Shown in pieces: positions 9,352 to 17,744 of a stretch of DNA of 64,000 nucleotides; the stretch's first letter is position 1; each line of letters begins with the position of its first letter. The notes below the pieces were generated by a model, which was not told where the DNA came from, ran no database searches, and worked only from the letters and a program-made list of their open reading frames with translations. The DNA lies in NCBI GenBank assembly GCA_002284895.1, contig CP015605.1:682001-746000 (forward strand). Direction: 5' to 3'. The position numbers were made by a program, and so were the translations under genes. The stretch is from Actinobacteria bacterium IMCC19121. Its GTDB lineage: Bacteria > Actinomycetota > Actinomycetes > Nanopelagicales > Nanopelagicaceae.

Positions 9352-9761
9352 GCGAAAAGAACTATCCAGTCTCAATTGATGAAGCTGCTCTTAAAGCAAA
9401 GCTAGACCCACTCTCATATGACGTGTTGCGAAATGCTGCAACTGAACGACCATTTACCGGTGAATACACCGACACTGACAAAGTCGGTGTCTATAAGTGC
9501 AAAGCATGCAGCGCCGAACTTTTCCGCAGTGAAACTAAGTTTCATTCTGGATGCGGCTGGCCATCTTTCTATGCTCCAACTGCCGATGATGCAGTTGAGC
9601 TCATTGAAGATCGCTCACTATTTCCGCGAGTACGCACTGAAGTGAGATGCGCAGCTTGTGGTTCACACCTAGGCCACATCTTTAAAGGTGAGGGCTATGA
9701 CGTCCCAACCGATGAGCGCTGGTGCATTAACTCAGTCTCATTAATCCTTGAGGATATTTAG
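9348..9761 (+). CDS. msrB: Peptide methionine-(R)-S-oxide reductase MsrB
   Basis: This is the partner of MsrA and acts on the R-form of methionine sulfoxide. In the 137-residue protein two CxxC pairs (CKAC and CAAC) hold the structural zinc. GCGWPSF is the substrate pocket and RWCINSVSL contains the catalytic cysteine. It overlaps msrA by four bases, so both halves of the repair pathway are made together. Its stop interlocks with that of the convergent glycosylase gene. Confidence 0.96.
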   Translation: MSEKNYPVSIDEAALKAKLDPLSYDVLRNAATERPFTGEYTDTDKVGVYKCKACSAELFRSETKFHSGCGWPSFYAPTADDAVELIEDRSLFPRVRTEVRCAACGSHLGHIFKGEGYDVPTDERWCINSVSLILEDI

Positions 9762-10402
9762 TAGTCCAATCCACGGCTTTCATGAACTGCTTGATAGCAA
9801 TACCAGGCAACAACGCTTCGGTATGGATGTAACTTCTCACCCTTTACATCTAATGCCTTGGCCAAAGTTTCTTCCTTGTTCTTATGGATTAAGTCCCAAC
9901 CCCGTCGCACTGCTAAATCTCCAGTGGGCCAAACATCCAAGCGCCCCAGTTGAAACATCATAAACATTTCTACCGTCCAACGGCCTATTCCCCAAAGTGA
10001 AGTTAACTTGTCATAGATCTCTTGATCATCATGGATTTCATCGATGGTATCTATGGGAATTGATTTATCAACAACAGCCCCAGCTAGGCCCTTTAATGTG
10101 CGAGCTTTTGCACCAGAGACACCTATTTCTCGAAGCGCACTGTCCTCAAGTTTGATGAGTTTTTTAGCATTAATCGTTCCCTTACAAAGATCAACCAAGC
10201 GCTCATGAATTGTTTCAGCAGCCTTTACGGCTAATTGTTGGGAGATAACTGAACTAACCAAGGATTCAAAATGGGACTCTGTTGAAGCACTGCGACCAAG
10301 TGTGCAAAGGGGGCGACGAGCAATAAGTGGTGCAAACTTGCGATCCATCTCTGCAACTTCAGCAACGATGCTTCGCATCTTTTGCGCAGAGTGGACCGCC
10401 AT
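9758..10402 (-). CDS. DNA-3-methyladenine glycosylase II family (HhH-GPD)
   Basis: The 214-residue protein carries the helix-hairpin-helix-GPD domain of base-excision repair glycosylases. SSVISQQLAVKAA starts the helical core, LWGIGRWTVEMFMM is the hairpin, and the Asp in PTGDLAVRRG is the likely catalytic residue. There is no C-terminal iron-sulfur cluster, so it resembles AlkA/MAG rather than Nth or MutY. It should excise alkylated purines. The stop interlocks with that of msrB, and the next upstream gene on this strand is the DUF4389 gene. Confidence 0.88.
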   Translation of the reverse strand: MAVHSAQKMRSIVAEVAEMDRKFAPLIARRPLCTLGRSASTESHFESLVSSVISQQLAVKAAETIHERLVDLCKGTINAKKLIKLEDSALREIGVSGAKARTLKGLAGAVVDKSIPIDTIDEIHDDQEIYDKLTSLWGIGRWTVEMFMMFQLGRLDVWPTGDLAVRRGWDLIHKNKEETLAKALDVKGEKLHPYRSVVAWYCYQAVHESRGLDY

Positions 10403-10405
10403 AGA

Positions 10406-10999
10406 TTAAAGGGAGAAAGTTGGGTATTCGTCAGTAACCATAAGTAATGAATAACCGACAATTCGATTCCAATAAGCAATCGTTCCAACTACACCTTCAG
10501 CACACCACTCAGGGTAATTGCCAGTTAGAACAACACTTGCCCAAGCAAAGATTGTAAGGAAGAAGGCATAAATGGCATAAATCAAACCAACTACGTAAAG
10601 AGGAATTGCTAAGAACCACTTCACAAGAGGCAGGTAACGGTTAAGCGCTTTTGGATCTACTTCTGGGAAAGTCACACTCACGACATCATTTTCTTCCAAT
10701 GAAGGATATTCATCTGTAAGTACGAGCAGGTATGCATCAACTCGAGTTGAAAGAGATAGGAAGGCTTCATTGAAAGCTAATAAATACGATGGGTAAGCCT
10801 GGCGAAATACTATGGACAGTGCTACGGGTAGAACAAAAAATCCTGCCACCCATGATGTGTTGTTGGAATCAAATTGCTGTGGCGCAAAAGATAAGACGAA
10901 GATCGCTACTGGTGCGATGAGGATGAGGCGAAAAAACGCAGTTGTGCGATTTCGCTCGGTCAGGGACACATCTATCTGGGTTTCAATTTGATTACTCAT
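10406..10999 (-). CDS. DUF4389 family membrane protein
   Basis: This 197-residue integral membrane protein has an N-terminal stretch ahead of two hydrophobic helices (about residues 24-40 and 50-68) and a further long hydrophobic segment around 122-155. The spaced repeat VLTDEYPSLEEND and MVTDEYPTFSL (DEYP twice) is a hallmark I associate with DUF4389. The function is unknown. I chose ATG 10999 rather than the TTG three codons upstream. It ends three bases before the glycosylase gene, so the two are probably co-transcribed. Confidence 0.72.
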   Translation of the reverse strand: MSNQIETQIDVSLTERNRTTAFFRLILIAPVAIFVLSFAPQQFDSNNTSWVAGFFVLPVALSIVFRQAYPSYLLAFNEAFLSLSTRVDAYLLVLTDEYPSLEENDVVSVTFPEVDPKALNRYLPLVKWFLAIPLYVVGLIYAIYAFFLTIFAWASVVLTGNYPEWCAEGVVGTIAYWNRIVGYSLLMVTDEYPTFSL

Positions 11000-11115
11000 G
11001 GTGGTCAATTTAGTCCTAAATGAGCGCGAGGTATTGCCAATTGCAGTGTTAATGCCCTATTTTGCAGTCTCTTGCGGAGTTTTTTGCAGGTTTTTACAGT
11101 ATGCGGGGGCATGTG

Positions 11116-12129
11116 ATGGCTGGGATTAAGGAAGTTGCAGAGGAAGCCGGGGTCTCCACGGCAACTGTTTCACGTGCGCTTCGAGGCCTGCATCATGTTA
11201 ACGATTCCACTCGCGCAAAAATCATTGCAGCTGCTGAGAAATTAAGTTATCCGCTCACACCCACCAAGGCAAATACTGCTTCTGGACGGACAAATAGCGT
11301 TGGAGTTGTAGCGCCATATATTTCACGTTGGTATTTCTCCCAAGTTATTAGCGGGGCAGAGCAGGCATTGCGCGAAGCTGGCCTAGATCTGCTGCTCTAT
11401 AACTTCAGCCAAATGAAAGGCCGAGAGCGCTTATTTCAACATCAACTACTTAAGGGCCGCGTTGATGCACTTATTGTTATTAGCTTGCCGCCAACAGTGG
11501 AGGAATTTGATTCCATGCTCAGTCTTGGAATTCCCATTGCACTAGTTGGCATGGAGCATGAAAAGTGCGCTTCAGTAAAAATCGATGACATCGCTGGAGC
11601 TCGCTCAGCAACTCAACACTTAGTTAATCAAGGGCATAAGCAAATCGGATTAATGTCTGGGCGCCCTGATGACCCATTTAACTTTAGTGTTCCGCAAGAT
11701 CGTCGCAAAGGATTCATGCAAGTGTTGGCAGAAAATGGCCTTGAATGGCTGCCCCAGCGTGAAGTTCATGGTGATTTCACAATGCATACCGCCGCTCGCG
11801 CCATGGATGATTTATTAGCCCGACCAAATCGACCCACCGCAATTTTTTGTGAATCAGATGAAATGGCTTTAGGTGCAATGCAAGCACTTCGACGACACGG
11901 ACTTAAAGCTCCAGATGATATTTCTATTGTTGGATTTGATGGTCATGAGATGGCAGAGTTTTCAGAGCTGACAACAATTGAGCAACCTGTGCAATTAATG
12001 GGTGAAATGGCAGCGTGGTCGATTATGGAGAGATTGCGCAAACCAAATATTGATCCACCTTCACTCGTACTTCCAACAACATTAGTGGTGCGCAATTCAA
12101 CACGGCGCATAAGCCCGGAAGAAGCCTAG
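11116..12129 (+). CDS. LacI family transcriptional regulator
   Basis: The 337-residue protein begins with a LacI helix-turn-helix (IKEVAEEAGVSTATVSRALR) and hinge. A periplasmic-binding-protein-like ligand domain follows (VGVVAPYISRWYFSQVISGAE, then GRPDDPFN, then IVGFDGHEMAEF). I chose ATG 11116 because GGGGGC lies about eight bases upstream and the HTH starts immediately. Earlier in-frame starts add an unrelated leader. The usual ligands are sugars, but the genes downstream are two PLP enzymes and an FAD oxidoreductase, 47 bases away, so its target may be that cluster. The ligand cannot be read from the sequence. Confidence 0.9.
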   Translation: MAGIKEVAEEAGVSTATVSRALRGLHHVNDSTRAKIIAAAEKLSYPLTPTKANTASGRTNSVGVVAPYISRWYFSQVISGAEQALREAGLDLLLYNFSQMKGRERLFQHQLLKGRVDALIVISLPPTVEEFDSMLSLGIPIALVGMEHEKCASVKIDDIAGARSATQHLVNQGHKQIGLMSGRPDDPFNFSVPQDRRKGFMQVLAENGLEWLPQREVHGDFTMHTAARAMDDLLARPNRPTAIFCESDEMALGAMQALRRHGLKAPDDISIVGFDGHEMAEFSELTTIEQPVQLMGEMAAWSIMERLRKPNIDPPSLVLPTTLVVRNSTRRISPEEA

Positions 12130-12176
12130 ATTTAGCCTCTTTCACTAAATGAGCAGGTCAGGGTAACCTTGCCGCC

Positions 12177-13346
12177 ATGCCTGATCACAATGTTGTTGCG
12201 CCAGCGCTCAGTGAGCTTCTTACCCACAGCTCTGAAAAATGGCGAGGATTTGCAGCAGATGTTCTGCCGCTTCCAGTTATGGAGATGGACTTTCCTATAG
12301 CTCAGCCAATTCGCGATGTGTTAATTGAGATGGTCAATCACTCAGACCTTGGTTACTTAGGGCCAGTGCCCGAGTTAGCCGATGGCTTTGGAGCATTTTG
12401 TGCAAAGCGTTGGAGCTGGGAAATAGATAAGTCGCAGGTAAGAATTGCCGCAGATGTTGGAGTTGGCTGCGTTGAAGTTTTGCGCGTCTTTACCAAACCA
12501 GGTGATCGCATACTCATTAACTCACCGGTCTATCAAAATTTCTATAACTGGATCAATGAAGTCAAGCTAGAAAAAGTTGATGTTCCTTTTGTGAACTCTG
12601 GATCACAGAGTAATGATGTAAATCCATGGACATTAGATTTTGACGAAGTTGAAAAGGCTTACGCCTCAGGAATCAAAGTTCACCTTCTATGTTCTCCCCA
12701 CAATCCATTAGGGCGAATCTATTCTCGCGCCGAACTAACTCGCATTGCAGATATGGCTAAGAAATATGGCATCATTGTCATCAGCGATGAGATTCATTCA
12801 CCACTAGTTTTCAAGTCCCACGAGTTTGTTCCGTTCTTGGCAATTAGTGAAACGGCTCGTGAAGTTGGAGTTACTGTTACTTCAGCCTCCAAGGGTTGGA
12901 ATATTGCAGGACTTAAATCAGCTGTGATTGTTTCTCAAAATGCGGCAATTGATGAAGTTCTAGCCCTAATGCCACCGGCAGTAAAATTTAGATCATCAAT
13001 CCTTGGTGCTTTTGCCTCTGCTGCAGCTTTTAAAGATGGGGGAGTCTGGCTAGATTCTGTGCTCGTTACTTTAGAAGAAAACTCTTTGATGGTTCGAGAT
13101 TTACTCAGTGCAAAACTGCCGTCAGTTAAGACCCATGTGCCACAATCTAGTTACGTTGCCTGGCTGGATTTAACCTCGCTGAATTTAGGTGAGAACCCTG
13201 CACAAACATTATTAGAACGAGGCAAAGTGGCCTTCAATGCTGGACATATGTATGGACCACAAAGTTCTCAGTTCGTGCGTTTGAATTATGCAACGAGCCC
13301 AACAATTCTGACTGAAGCAATTGATCGAATTGTGAAATCTTTGTAG
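12177..13346 (+). CDS. PLP-dependent aminotransferase, PatB/MalY type C-S lyase
   Basis: This is a fold-type I PLP enzyme of 389 residues. PLP contacts include CSPHNPLGR, SDEIHSPLV and the Schiff-base lysine in SASKGWNIAGLK. The DEIH signature, SKGWN motif and N-terminal LPVMEMDFP are typical of PatB/MalY proteins, which cleave cystathionine or cysteine (beta C-S lyase) rather than transaminate. The role is probably sulfur amino acid metabolism. Its stop TAG shares one base with the GTG start of the next gene, indicating an operon. Confidence 0.83.
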   Translation: MPDHNVVAPALSELLTHSSEKWRGFAADVLPLPVMEMDFPIAQPIRDVLIEMVNHSDLGYLGPVPELADGFGAFCAKRWSWEIDKSQVRIAADVGVGCVEVLRVFTKPGDRILINSPVYQNFYNWINEVKLEKVDVPFVNSGSQSNDVNPWTLDFDEVEKAYASGIKVHLLCSPHNPLGRIYSRAELTRIADMAKKYGIIVISDEIHSPLVFKSHEFVPFLAISETAREVGVTVTSASKGWNIAGLKSAVIVSQNAAIDEVLALMPPAVKFRSSILGAFASAAAFKDGGVWLDSVLVTLEENSLMVRDLLSAKLPSVKTHVPQSSYVAWLDLTSLNLGENPAQTLLERGKVAFNAGHMYGPQSSQFVRLNYATSPTILTEAIDRIVKSL

Positions 13347-14860
13347 TGACTCATTATGACGTTGCGATAATTGGTGGTGGCCATAACGGCCTTGTTGCAG
13401 CAACATATTTAGCTAAAGCTGGAAAGTCAGTAGTAATCCTTGAAGCTAACTCAGAAGTTGGCGGAGCAACAACGAGTGTTCGGGCATTTCCCGAATACGA
13501 TGCCATGCTCTCGCGCTATTCCTATCTGATTTCATTATTACCAGATCAGATAGTTAGTAATCTGGGCTTAGATTTTGAGTGCATCTCAAGAACAGTTTCT
13601 AGCTACACGCCTTACTCTCGAAATGGGAAAGACTCTGGGCTCTATGTGGCACGCCAGTGGGACAAAGAAACTGAAGCCTCCTTTATGGAGTTAGATCCAA
13701 GCGGTGCTGAGTGGGCAGCTTGGCAGGATTTTTATAATGAAATTGCAGAGTTTGCCGTCAAAATCGCCCCATCAATGCTGCATCCCTTAAAGAGTAGAAG
13801 TGAGTTAAAGGCAGAAATAAACATGCCAGAAGTCTGGGATTACTTGATGGAGCGCCCAATCGGGGAAGTAATCCAGGCACGCTTTAAAGATGATTTAGTG
13901 CGCGGAGTTATTTTAACTGATGCACTCATAGGCACTTTTTCTTCAGCATTTGAGATGCAAGCAAATATCTGCTTTTTATATCACTTAATCGGAAATGGAA
14001 CTGGTGAGTGGAAGGTTCCACGCGGTGGAATGGGAGCCTTAGTTAAAGAGTTAGTGCGTGTGGCCACTGCCGCTGGTGTTGAGATTAAAGTTAACTCACG
14101 AGTTAAATCGCTTAAGACAGATGCAGATAACGCAACTCTGACACTAGAGGATGCAACCTCTATTACTTCTAGCTTTGTATTAAGCAATGCTGCTCCACAA
14201 GTCTTAGCTCGACTACGAGGAAAGACCCCACCAGCAAGTCTTGAAGGTTCGCAGATGAAGATTAATATCTTGTTGAAATCTCTACCTGATTTGAAATCTG
14301 GAATAGATCCACGGTTAGCTTTTGCAGGAACTTTTCACGCCCAAGAATCTTTCGCAGAATGTGAATCAACTTATCTGCAAGCTAAGGGTGGCGCTGTGCC
14401 AGAGAAGCTTCCAATTGAAATGTATTGCCACACGCTCACTGACCCATCAATTCTTAGCGCTGAGCTGCAGGCACAGGGTTATCAGACTCTTACTCTTTTT
14501 GGTTTACACACTCCTGCTGCCCTCTTTGATGCCGACAATGAAGGCGCTAAAGCTGCTGCACTTAAAGCTGCATTGGCATCGCTTAATCAATACTTAGTGG
14601 AACCAATTGAGAATGTCATCGCGGCACTAGAAGTTAAATCACCATTAGATATTGAGGGCGATGTTGGATTGCCGCGCGGCAACATCTTCCATAAGGATTT
14701 GAGTTTTCCTTTCCGTGAAGACGACCAACAAACACGCTGGGGTGTTGAAACTGATGATCCACGCATCTTTATCTGTGGCGCCGGAGCAATCCGGGGCGGC
14801 GGAGTCAGTGGAATTCCAGGACACAACGCTGCAATGGCAGTGCTGGAAGCATCAGCATAG
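13346..14860 (+). CDS. FAD-dependent phytoene-dehydrogenase-like oxidoreductase
   Basis: The 504-residue flavoprotein has an N-terminal dinucleotide-binding motif (DVAIIGGGHNGLVAATYLA) and the second FAD motif VILEANSEVGG. It ends with the typical C-terminal FAD contact (GGGVSGIPGHNAAMAVL). The overall pattern fits the CrtI/PYROXD2 group. No carotenoid genes are nearby, so a carotenoid role is not supported, and the substrate could be an amine or amino acid derivative. Start is GTG, overlapping the previous stop by one base. The context is between two PLP sulfur-type enzymes. Confidence 0.8.
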   Translation: MTHYDVAIIGGGHNGLVAATYLAKAGKSVVILEANSEVGGATTSVRAFPEYDAMLSRYSYLISLLPDQIVSNLGLDFECISRTVSSYTPYSRNGKDSGLYVARQWDKETEASFMELDPSGAEWAAWQDFYNEIAEFAVKIAPSMLHPLKSRSELKAEINMPEVWDYLMERPIGEVIQARFKDDLVRGVILTDALIGTFSSAFEMQANICFLYHLIGNGTGEWKVPRGGMGALVKELVRVATAAGVEIKVNSRVKSLKTDADNATLTLEDATSITSSFVLSNAAPQVLARLRGKTPPASLEGSQMKINILLKSLPDLKSGIDPRLAFAGTFHAQESFAECESTYLQAKGGAVPEKLPIEMYCHTLTDPSILSAELQAQGYQTLTLFGLHTPAALFDADNEGAKAAALKAALASLNQYLVEPIENVIAALEVKSPLDIEGDVGLPRGNIFHKDLSFPFREDDQQTRWGVETDDPRIFICGAGAIRGGGVSGIPGHNAAMAVLEASA

Positions 14861-14869
14861 GATTAGCAG

Positions 14870-15925
14870 ATGAGCAAAAAGATTGAAACCAGCGCAATTA
14901 CTGCAGGGCGTCCAGCGGTCACACCAGATGCACCTCTTAATCCATCAATTGATTTAACCTCAACTTTTCATTCAGGTGGTCCGATTGGTTATGGGCGTTA
15001 TGGAAACCAAACTTGGACCTCGCTAGAAGCTGCAATCAGCGAGTTAGAGGGTGGACAAACGCTTGCGTTTTCTTCTGGCATGGCGGCAATTAGTGCAGTC
15101 TTTTCAATTCTTCCAATAGGTGCACCCATCGTTGCTTCAAATCAAGGCTATAGCGGTGTAATGAGTTTGCTGAATTCTTTTCACACAAGTGGTCGTTTAG
15201 AAGTCAGATTCGTAGATGTAGTCAACACTCAAGAAGTTATTGATGCAATGAAAGGTGCAGCACTTGTTTGGCTAGAGTCTCCAACAAATCCATGTTTAGA
15301 CGTGGCTGATCTTCCTGCCTTAATCACTGCAGCTAAGAAACTAGGTATTGGTGTTGCAGTTGATAACACCTTCGCAACTCCACTGGTGCAAAATCCTTTG
15401 GCGATGGGTGCTGACATTGTGATGCACTCAGTTACTAAGTTCTTATCTGGCCACAGTGATGTTTTGATGGGCTCGCTCTCAATTAGTGATCCTGCTCTCT
15501 ATAAGCGTTTGCATGATTCACGTAGTTTTAATGGATCTATTCCAGGTCCATTTGAAGCGTGGCTAGCTCTACGTGGCTTGCGCACATTCCCACTGCGATT
15601 TAATAAATCACAAGAAAGCGCCAAGGAGTTAGTAAAAAGACTCACGAGCCATCCAAAAATTACACGTGTCCGTTATCCAGGCTTTGGTGCAATAGTTTCT
15701 TTTGAAGTAGATGGCACCCCAGAGCAAACACAGAAAGTGTGTGACTCATCAACAATGATCGCTCACGCCACCTCACTTGGTGGTGTGGAATCACTCTGGG
15801 AGCGCAGACGCCGTTGGCCCATTGAATCTCCAAGCGTTCCTGAGCAACTTATTCGCTTATCTGTGGGTTGTGAGCATGTCGATGATATTTGGGACGACAT
15901 AACTCGGGCCCTGAACGCTATCTAG
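14870..15925 (+). CDS. Cystathionine gamma-synthase/lyase family PLP enzyme
   Basis: This is a Cys/Met-metabolism PLP enzyme of 351 residues. The sequence shows the PLP phosphate site (YGRYGNQTW), substrate segment [10 protein letters not shown] and the Schiff-base lysine in [11 protein letters not shown]. The C-terminal part [12 protein letters not shown] and [14 protein letters not shown] is typical of MetB/MetC/MGL proteins. Which reaction it performs (gamma-synthase, gamma-lyase or beta-lyase) cannot be decided here. The length is a little short for the family. AGGA lies seven bases before the ATG. It is the last gene of the putative three-gene unit. Confidence 0.85.
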   Translation: MSKKIETSAITAGRPAVTPDAPLNPSIDLTSTFHSGGPIGYGRYGNQTWTSLEAAISELEGGQTLAFSSGMAAISAVFSILPIGAPIVASNQGYSGVMSLLNSFHTSGRLEVRFVDVVNTQEVIDAMKGAALVWLESPTNPCLDVADLPALITAAKKLGIGVAVDNTFATPLVQNPLAMGADIVMHSVTKFLSGHSDVLMGSLSISDPALYKRLHDSRSFNGSIPGPFEAWLALRGLRTFPLRFNKSQESAKELVKRLTSHPKITRVRYPGFGAIVSFEVDGTPEQTQKVCDSSTMIAHATSLGGVESLWERRRRWPIESPSVPEQLIRLSVGCEHVDDIWDDITRALNAI

Positions 15926-15959
15926 CGCATGAATTCGCAATAGAGAGTATTTTTACCTT

Positions 15960-16109
15960 ATGGTCAAAGCCCTTCGACGAGTCATCGCAGCTATTACAGT
16001 TGCTGTGTTGGCCTTTCGTGCCGTGGGTTCCTTTCTTTCATGGGTAGAACACCAAGAAGACACTGCGGCAGATACGTGGGTTGACGAAGATGAATTCGAA
16101 GATGTCTGA
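15960..16109 (+). CDS. Small membrane protein, 49 residues
   Basis: This short frame starts at ATG 15960 and encodes MVKALRRVIAAITVAVLAF followed by a polar, very acidic tail (WVDEDEFEDV). One membrane helix (about residues 8-26) with positive residues before it suggests an N-in, C-out topology. It overlaps the next gene by eight bases, supporting real translation. I recognise no family. It could be a small accessory subunit or a chance frame. Confidence 0.45.
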   Translation: MVKALRRVIAAITVAVLAFRAVGSFLSWVEHQEDTAADTWVDEDEFEDV

Positions 16110-16485
16110 TTCAACATACGTTGCAGGAACATGCAACATTGGGCAAAAAGAGATTCGTAGAAGGCAATTTGTAGCTCTCGTTGGTTTGTTTCTCTCCGTA
16201 TCAACTTTGATTGGAATGATTTCTGTTAGTGCACCAACAGGTGCGCGAGTGGGAATTTTCTTGCCGTTAATGGTTGCAGCAGTTGGCTTTGTTCAATCGC
16301 GCAGTAAGTTTTGTCTAGCTTATGGTTTTGCTGGCACGTTCAATTTCGGCAAGCTTGGAGATCTCTCCCGAGTAAGTGACCCACAAGACAAAGCTGCAGA
16401 TCGCGCCACAGCGCTAAAGATTCTTGGCAAATCATTCCTGCTTGCTTTCGTAGCGACATTGGTGGTTCTAGTACTACCCTTATAA
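16102..16485 (+). CDS. Hypothetical membrane protein (two helices)
   Basis: The 127-residue protein has a polar N terminus (MSDSTYVAGTCNIG), two close hydrophobic helices (about residues 27-45 and 49-67), a soluble loop (FAGTFNFGKLGDLSRVSD) and a last helix at the C terminus (about 108-127). I do not recognise a family. I chose ATG 16102, since a TTG upstream lies inside the preceding small gene. The end is two bases before the hpf start, so the three short genes may form one unit. Confidence 0.6.
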   Translation: MSDSTYVAGTCNIGQKEIRRRQFVALVGLFLSVSTLIGMISVSAPTGARVGIFLPLMVAAVGFVQSRSKFCLAYGFAGTFNFGKLGDLSRVSDPQDKAADRATALKILGKSFLLAFVATLVVLVLPL

Positions 16486-16487
16486 GT

Positions 16488-16826
16488 ATGAAGATACAAA
16501 TTCATGCACGTAATGCCGAACTTGCCGAAGATTTTAGAGAAATTGCAGAAGAAAAATTAAATTCTATGGAGCGATTTGGCGTGGTCATTGACCGCGTTGA
16601 GGTAGAAGTTCTTCATGAATCCAATCCCCGTTTAGGTAAGCACTCACATCGAGTGATTCTGACTTCTCATGGTTCAGGGCCGCTGCTTCGCGCAGAGGCA
16701 AGTGAATTCAATGATCTAGCTGCCTTTGATGCGGCAATGAAGAGTTTTGATATTCAAATACGCAAGATTCATGAAAAAAGTAAAGATTACAATCGAGAAA
16801 CTCTAAGAAACAAAGAGTTTAATTAA
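16488..16826 (+). CDS. hpf: Ribosome hibernation/RaiA-like factor (short form)
   Basis: The 112-residue protein has the S30AE/HPF fold pattern: MKIQIHARNAELAEDFREIA, then a helix, then IDRVEVEVLHESN, then a paired strand and the end helix AAMKSFDIQIRKIHEKSKDY. It should bind the decoding centre of idle ribosomes. It lacks the long C-terminal dimerisation domain found in most actinobacterial HPF. It is also not at the comF-secA position where hpf usually lies. It converges on terC with interlocked stops. Confidence 0.82.
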   Translation: MKIQIHARNAELAEDFREIAEEKLNSMERFGVVIDRVEVEVLHESNPRLGKHSHRVILTSHGSGPLLRAEASEFNDLAAFDAAMKSFDIQIRKIHEKSKDYNRETLRNKEFN

Positions 16827-17728
16827 ACGATTTCACTGCCATCTTTTCTAGTTGCAGTCAGACTGGCAACAGTCGTAATAACTAAGCTTGCGACGATGAC
16901 ACCTAAGCTCACCTCTAGGCCAATCTCTGGAATGTGAACACCAGCAATATCATCAATGCCAATGCCATGAAAAGCTTCCATGATCATTTTTGTGCCTATG
17001 AATCCCAGAATAAATGAGAGTCCTTTTGAGAGAAATACTAAGCGGGTGAGTAAGCCTTCGAGTAAGAAATAGAGCTGGCGCAATCCCATAAGGGCAAAGA
17101 CGTTAGCTGTTGTGACGATGTAAGGGTCCTTGGTTAAGCCAAAAATCGCAGGAATTGAGTCGAGAGAAAAGACTAAGTTTGTAAGTCCGAGTGCAACTAG
17201 TGCAATTGCGAAAGTACTAAACCCACGCTTTTTCAGAAGTGCAACTACTTTGCCTTCTTTCCATTCTTCTTCCTCTGTCTCCTTTGCCAACTGCCATGCG
17301 GTGTAGATAAGGAATATTCCAAATAGGAAGAAGATGCTGGCAAATCGTGAAATCAAAGCTGCGCCGAGTGGAATTAGAAGACCTCGGATTGCAATAGTTA
17401 ACATGATGCCTAGCAAGAGAACTAATTGCTGAGCCTCTTTTTGGACTTTTAGGCTGGCTAAAATAATGATGAATACAAAGATGTTATCGACTGATAATGC
17501 ATATTCAGTTAACCAACCAGCAAAGAACTCTTTCTGTCCCTCATTGCTTGCCCAATGAGGCAACAGTGCACCAAAGACAACAGCAGTTGCAATATAGAAA
17601 ACGGTCCAGAAGGAGGCCTCGAGCATTGATGTGGGTTTATTGCGTCGTATCACCGCAATTCCTAAGTCAAAGAGAATTACTGCAGCTAGTACAGCAATCG
17701 TGATTACCCAGGTAGTGGTTGATTCCAT
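16823..17728 (-). CDS. TerC/Alx family integral membrane protein
   Basis: The 301-residue protein has seven to nine hydrophobic helices and the two TerC acidic signatures, ALSVDNIFVFIIIL and NLVFSLDSIPAIFGLT. TerC/Alx proteins are linked to tellurite resistance, manganese export and metalation of secreted proteins. The exact ion cannot be read here. A charged cytoplasmic loop (AKETEEEEWKEGK) lies mid-protein. It starts 16 bases after the alpha-glucosidase gene on the same strand, so co-transcription is likely though a functional tie is not evident. Confidence 0.92.
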   Translation of the reverse strand: MESTTTWVITIAVLAAVILFDLGIAVIRRNKPTSMLEASFWTVFYIATAVVFGALLPHWASNEGQKEFFAGWLTEYALSVDNIFVFIIILASLKVQKEAQQLVLLLGIMLTIAIRGLLIPLGAALISRFASIFFLFGIFLIYTAWQLAKETEEEEWKEGKVVALLKKRGFSTFAIALVALGLTNLVFSLDSIPAIFGLTKDPYIVTTANVFALMGLRQLYFLLEGLLTRLVFLSKGLSFILGFIGTKMIMEAFHGIGIDDIAGVHIPEIGLEVSLGVIVASLVITTVASLTATRKDGSEIV

Positions 17729-17744
17729 TGGTGCAGTCTGCCAG

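Noticed and set aside
13346-14860. Carotenoid biosynthesis (phytoene desaturase) and a link to rhodopsin
   Set aside because: No crtB, crtE or rhodopsin gene is in the window; the protein could belong to many FAD amine-oxidase-like types.
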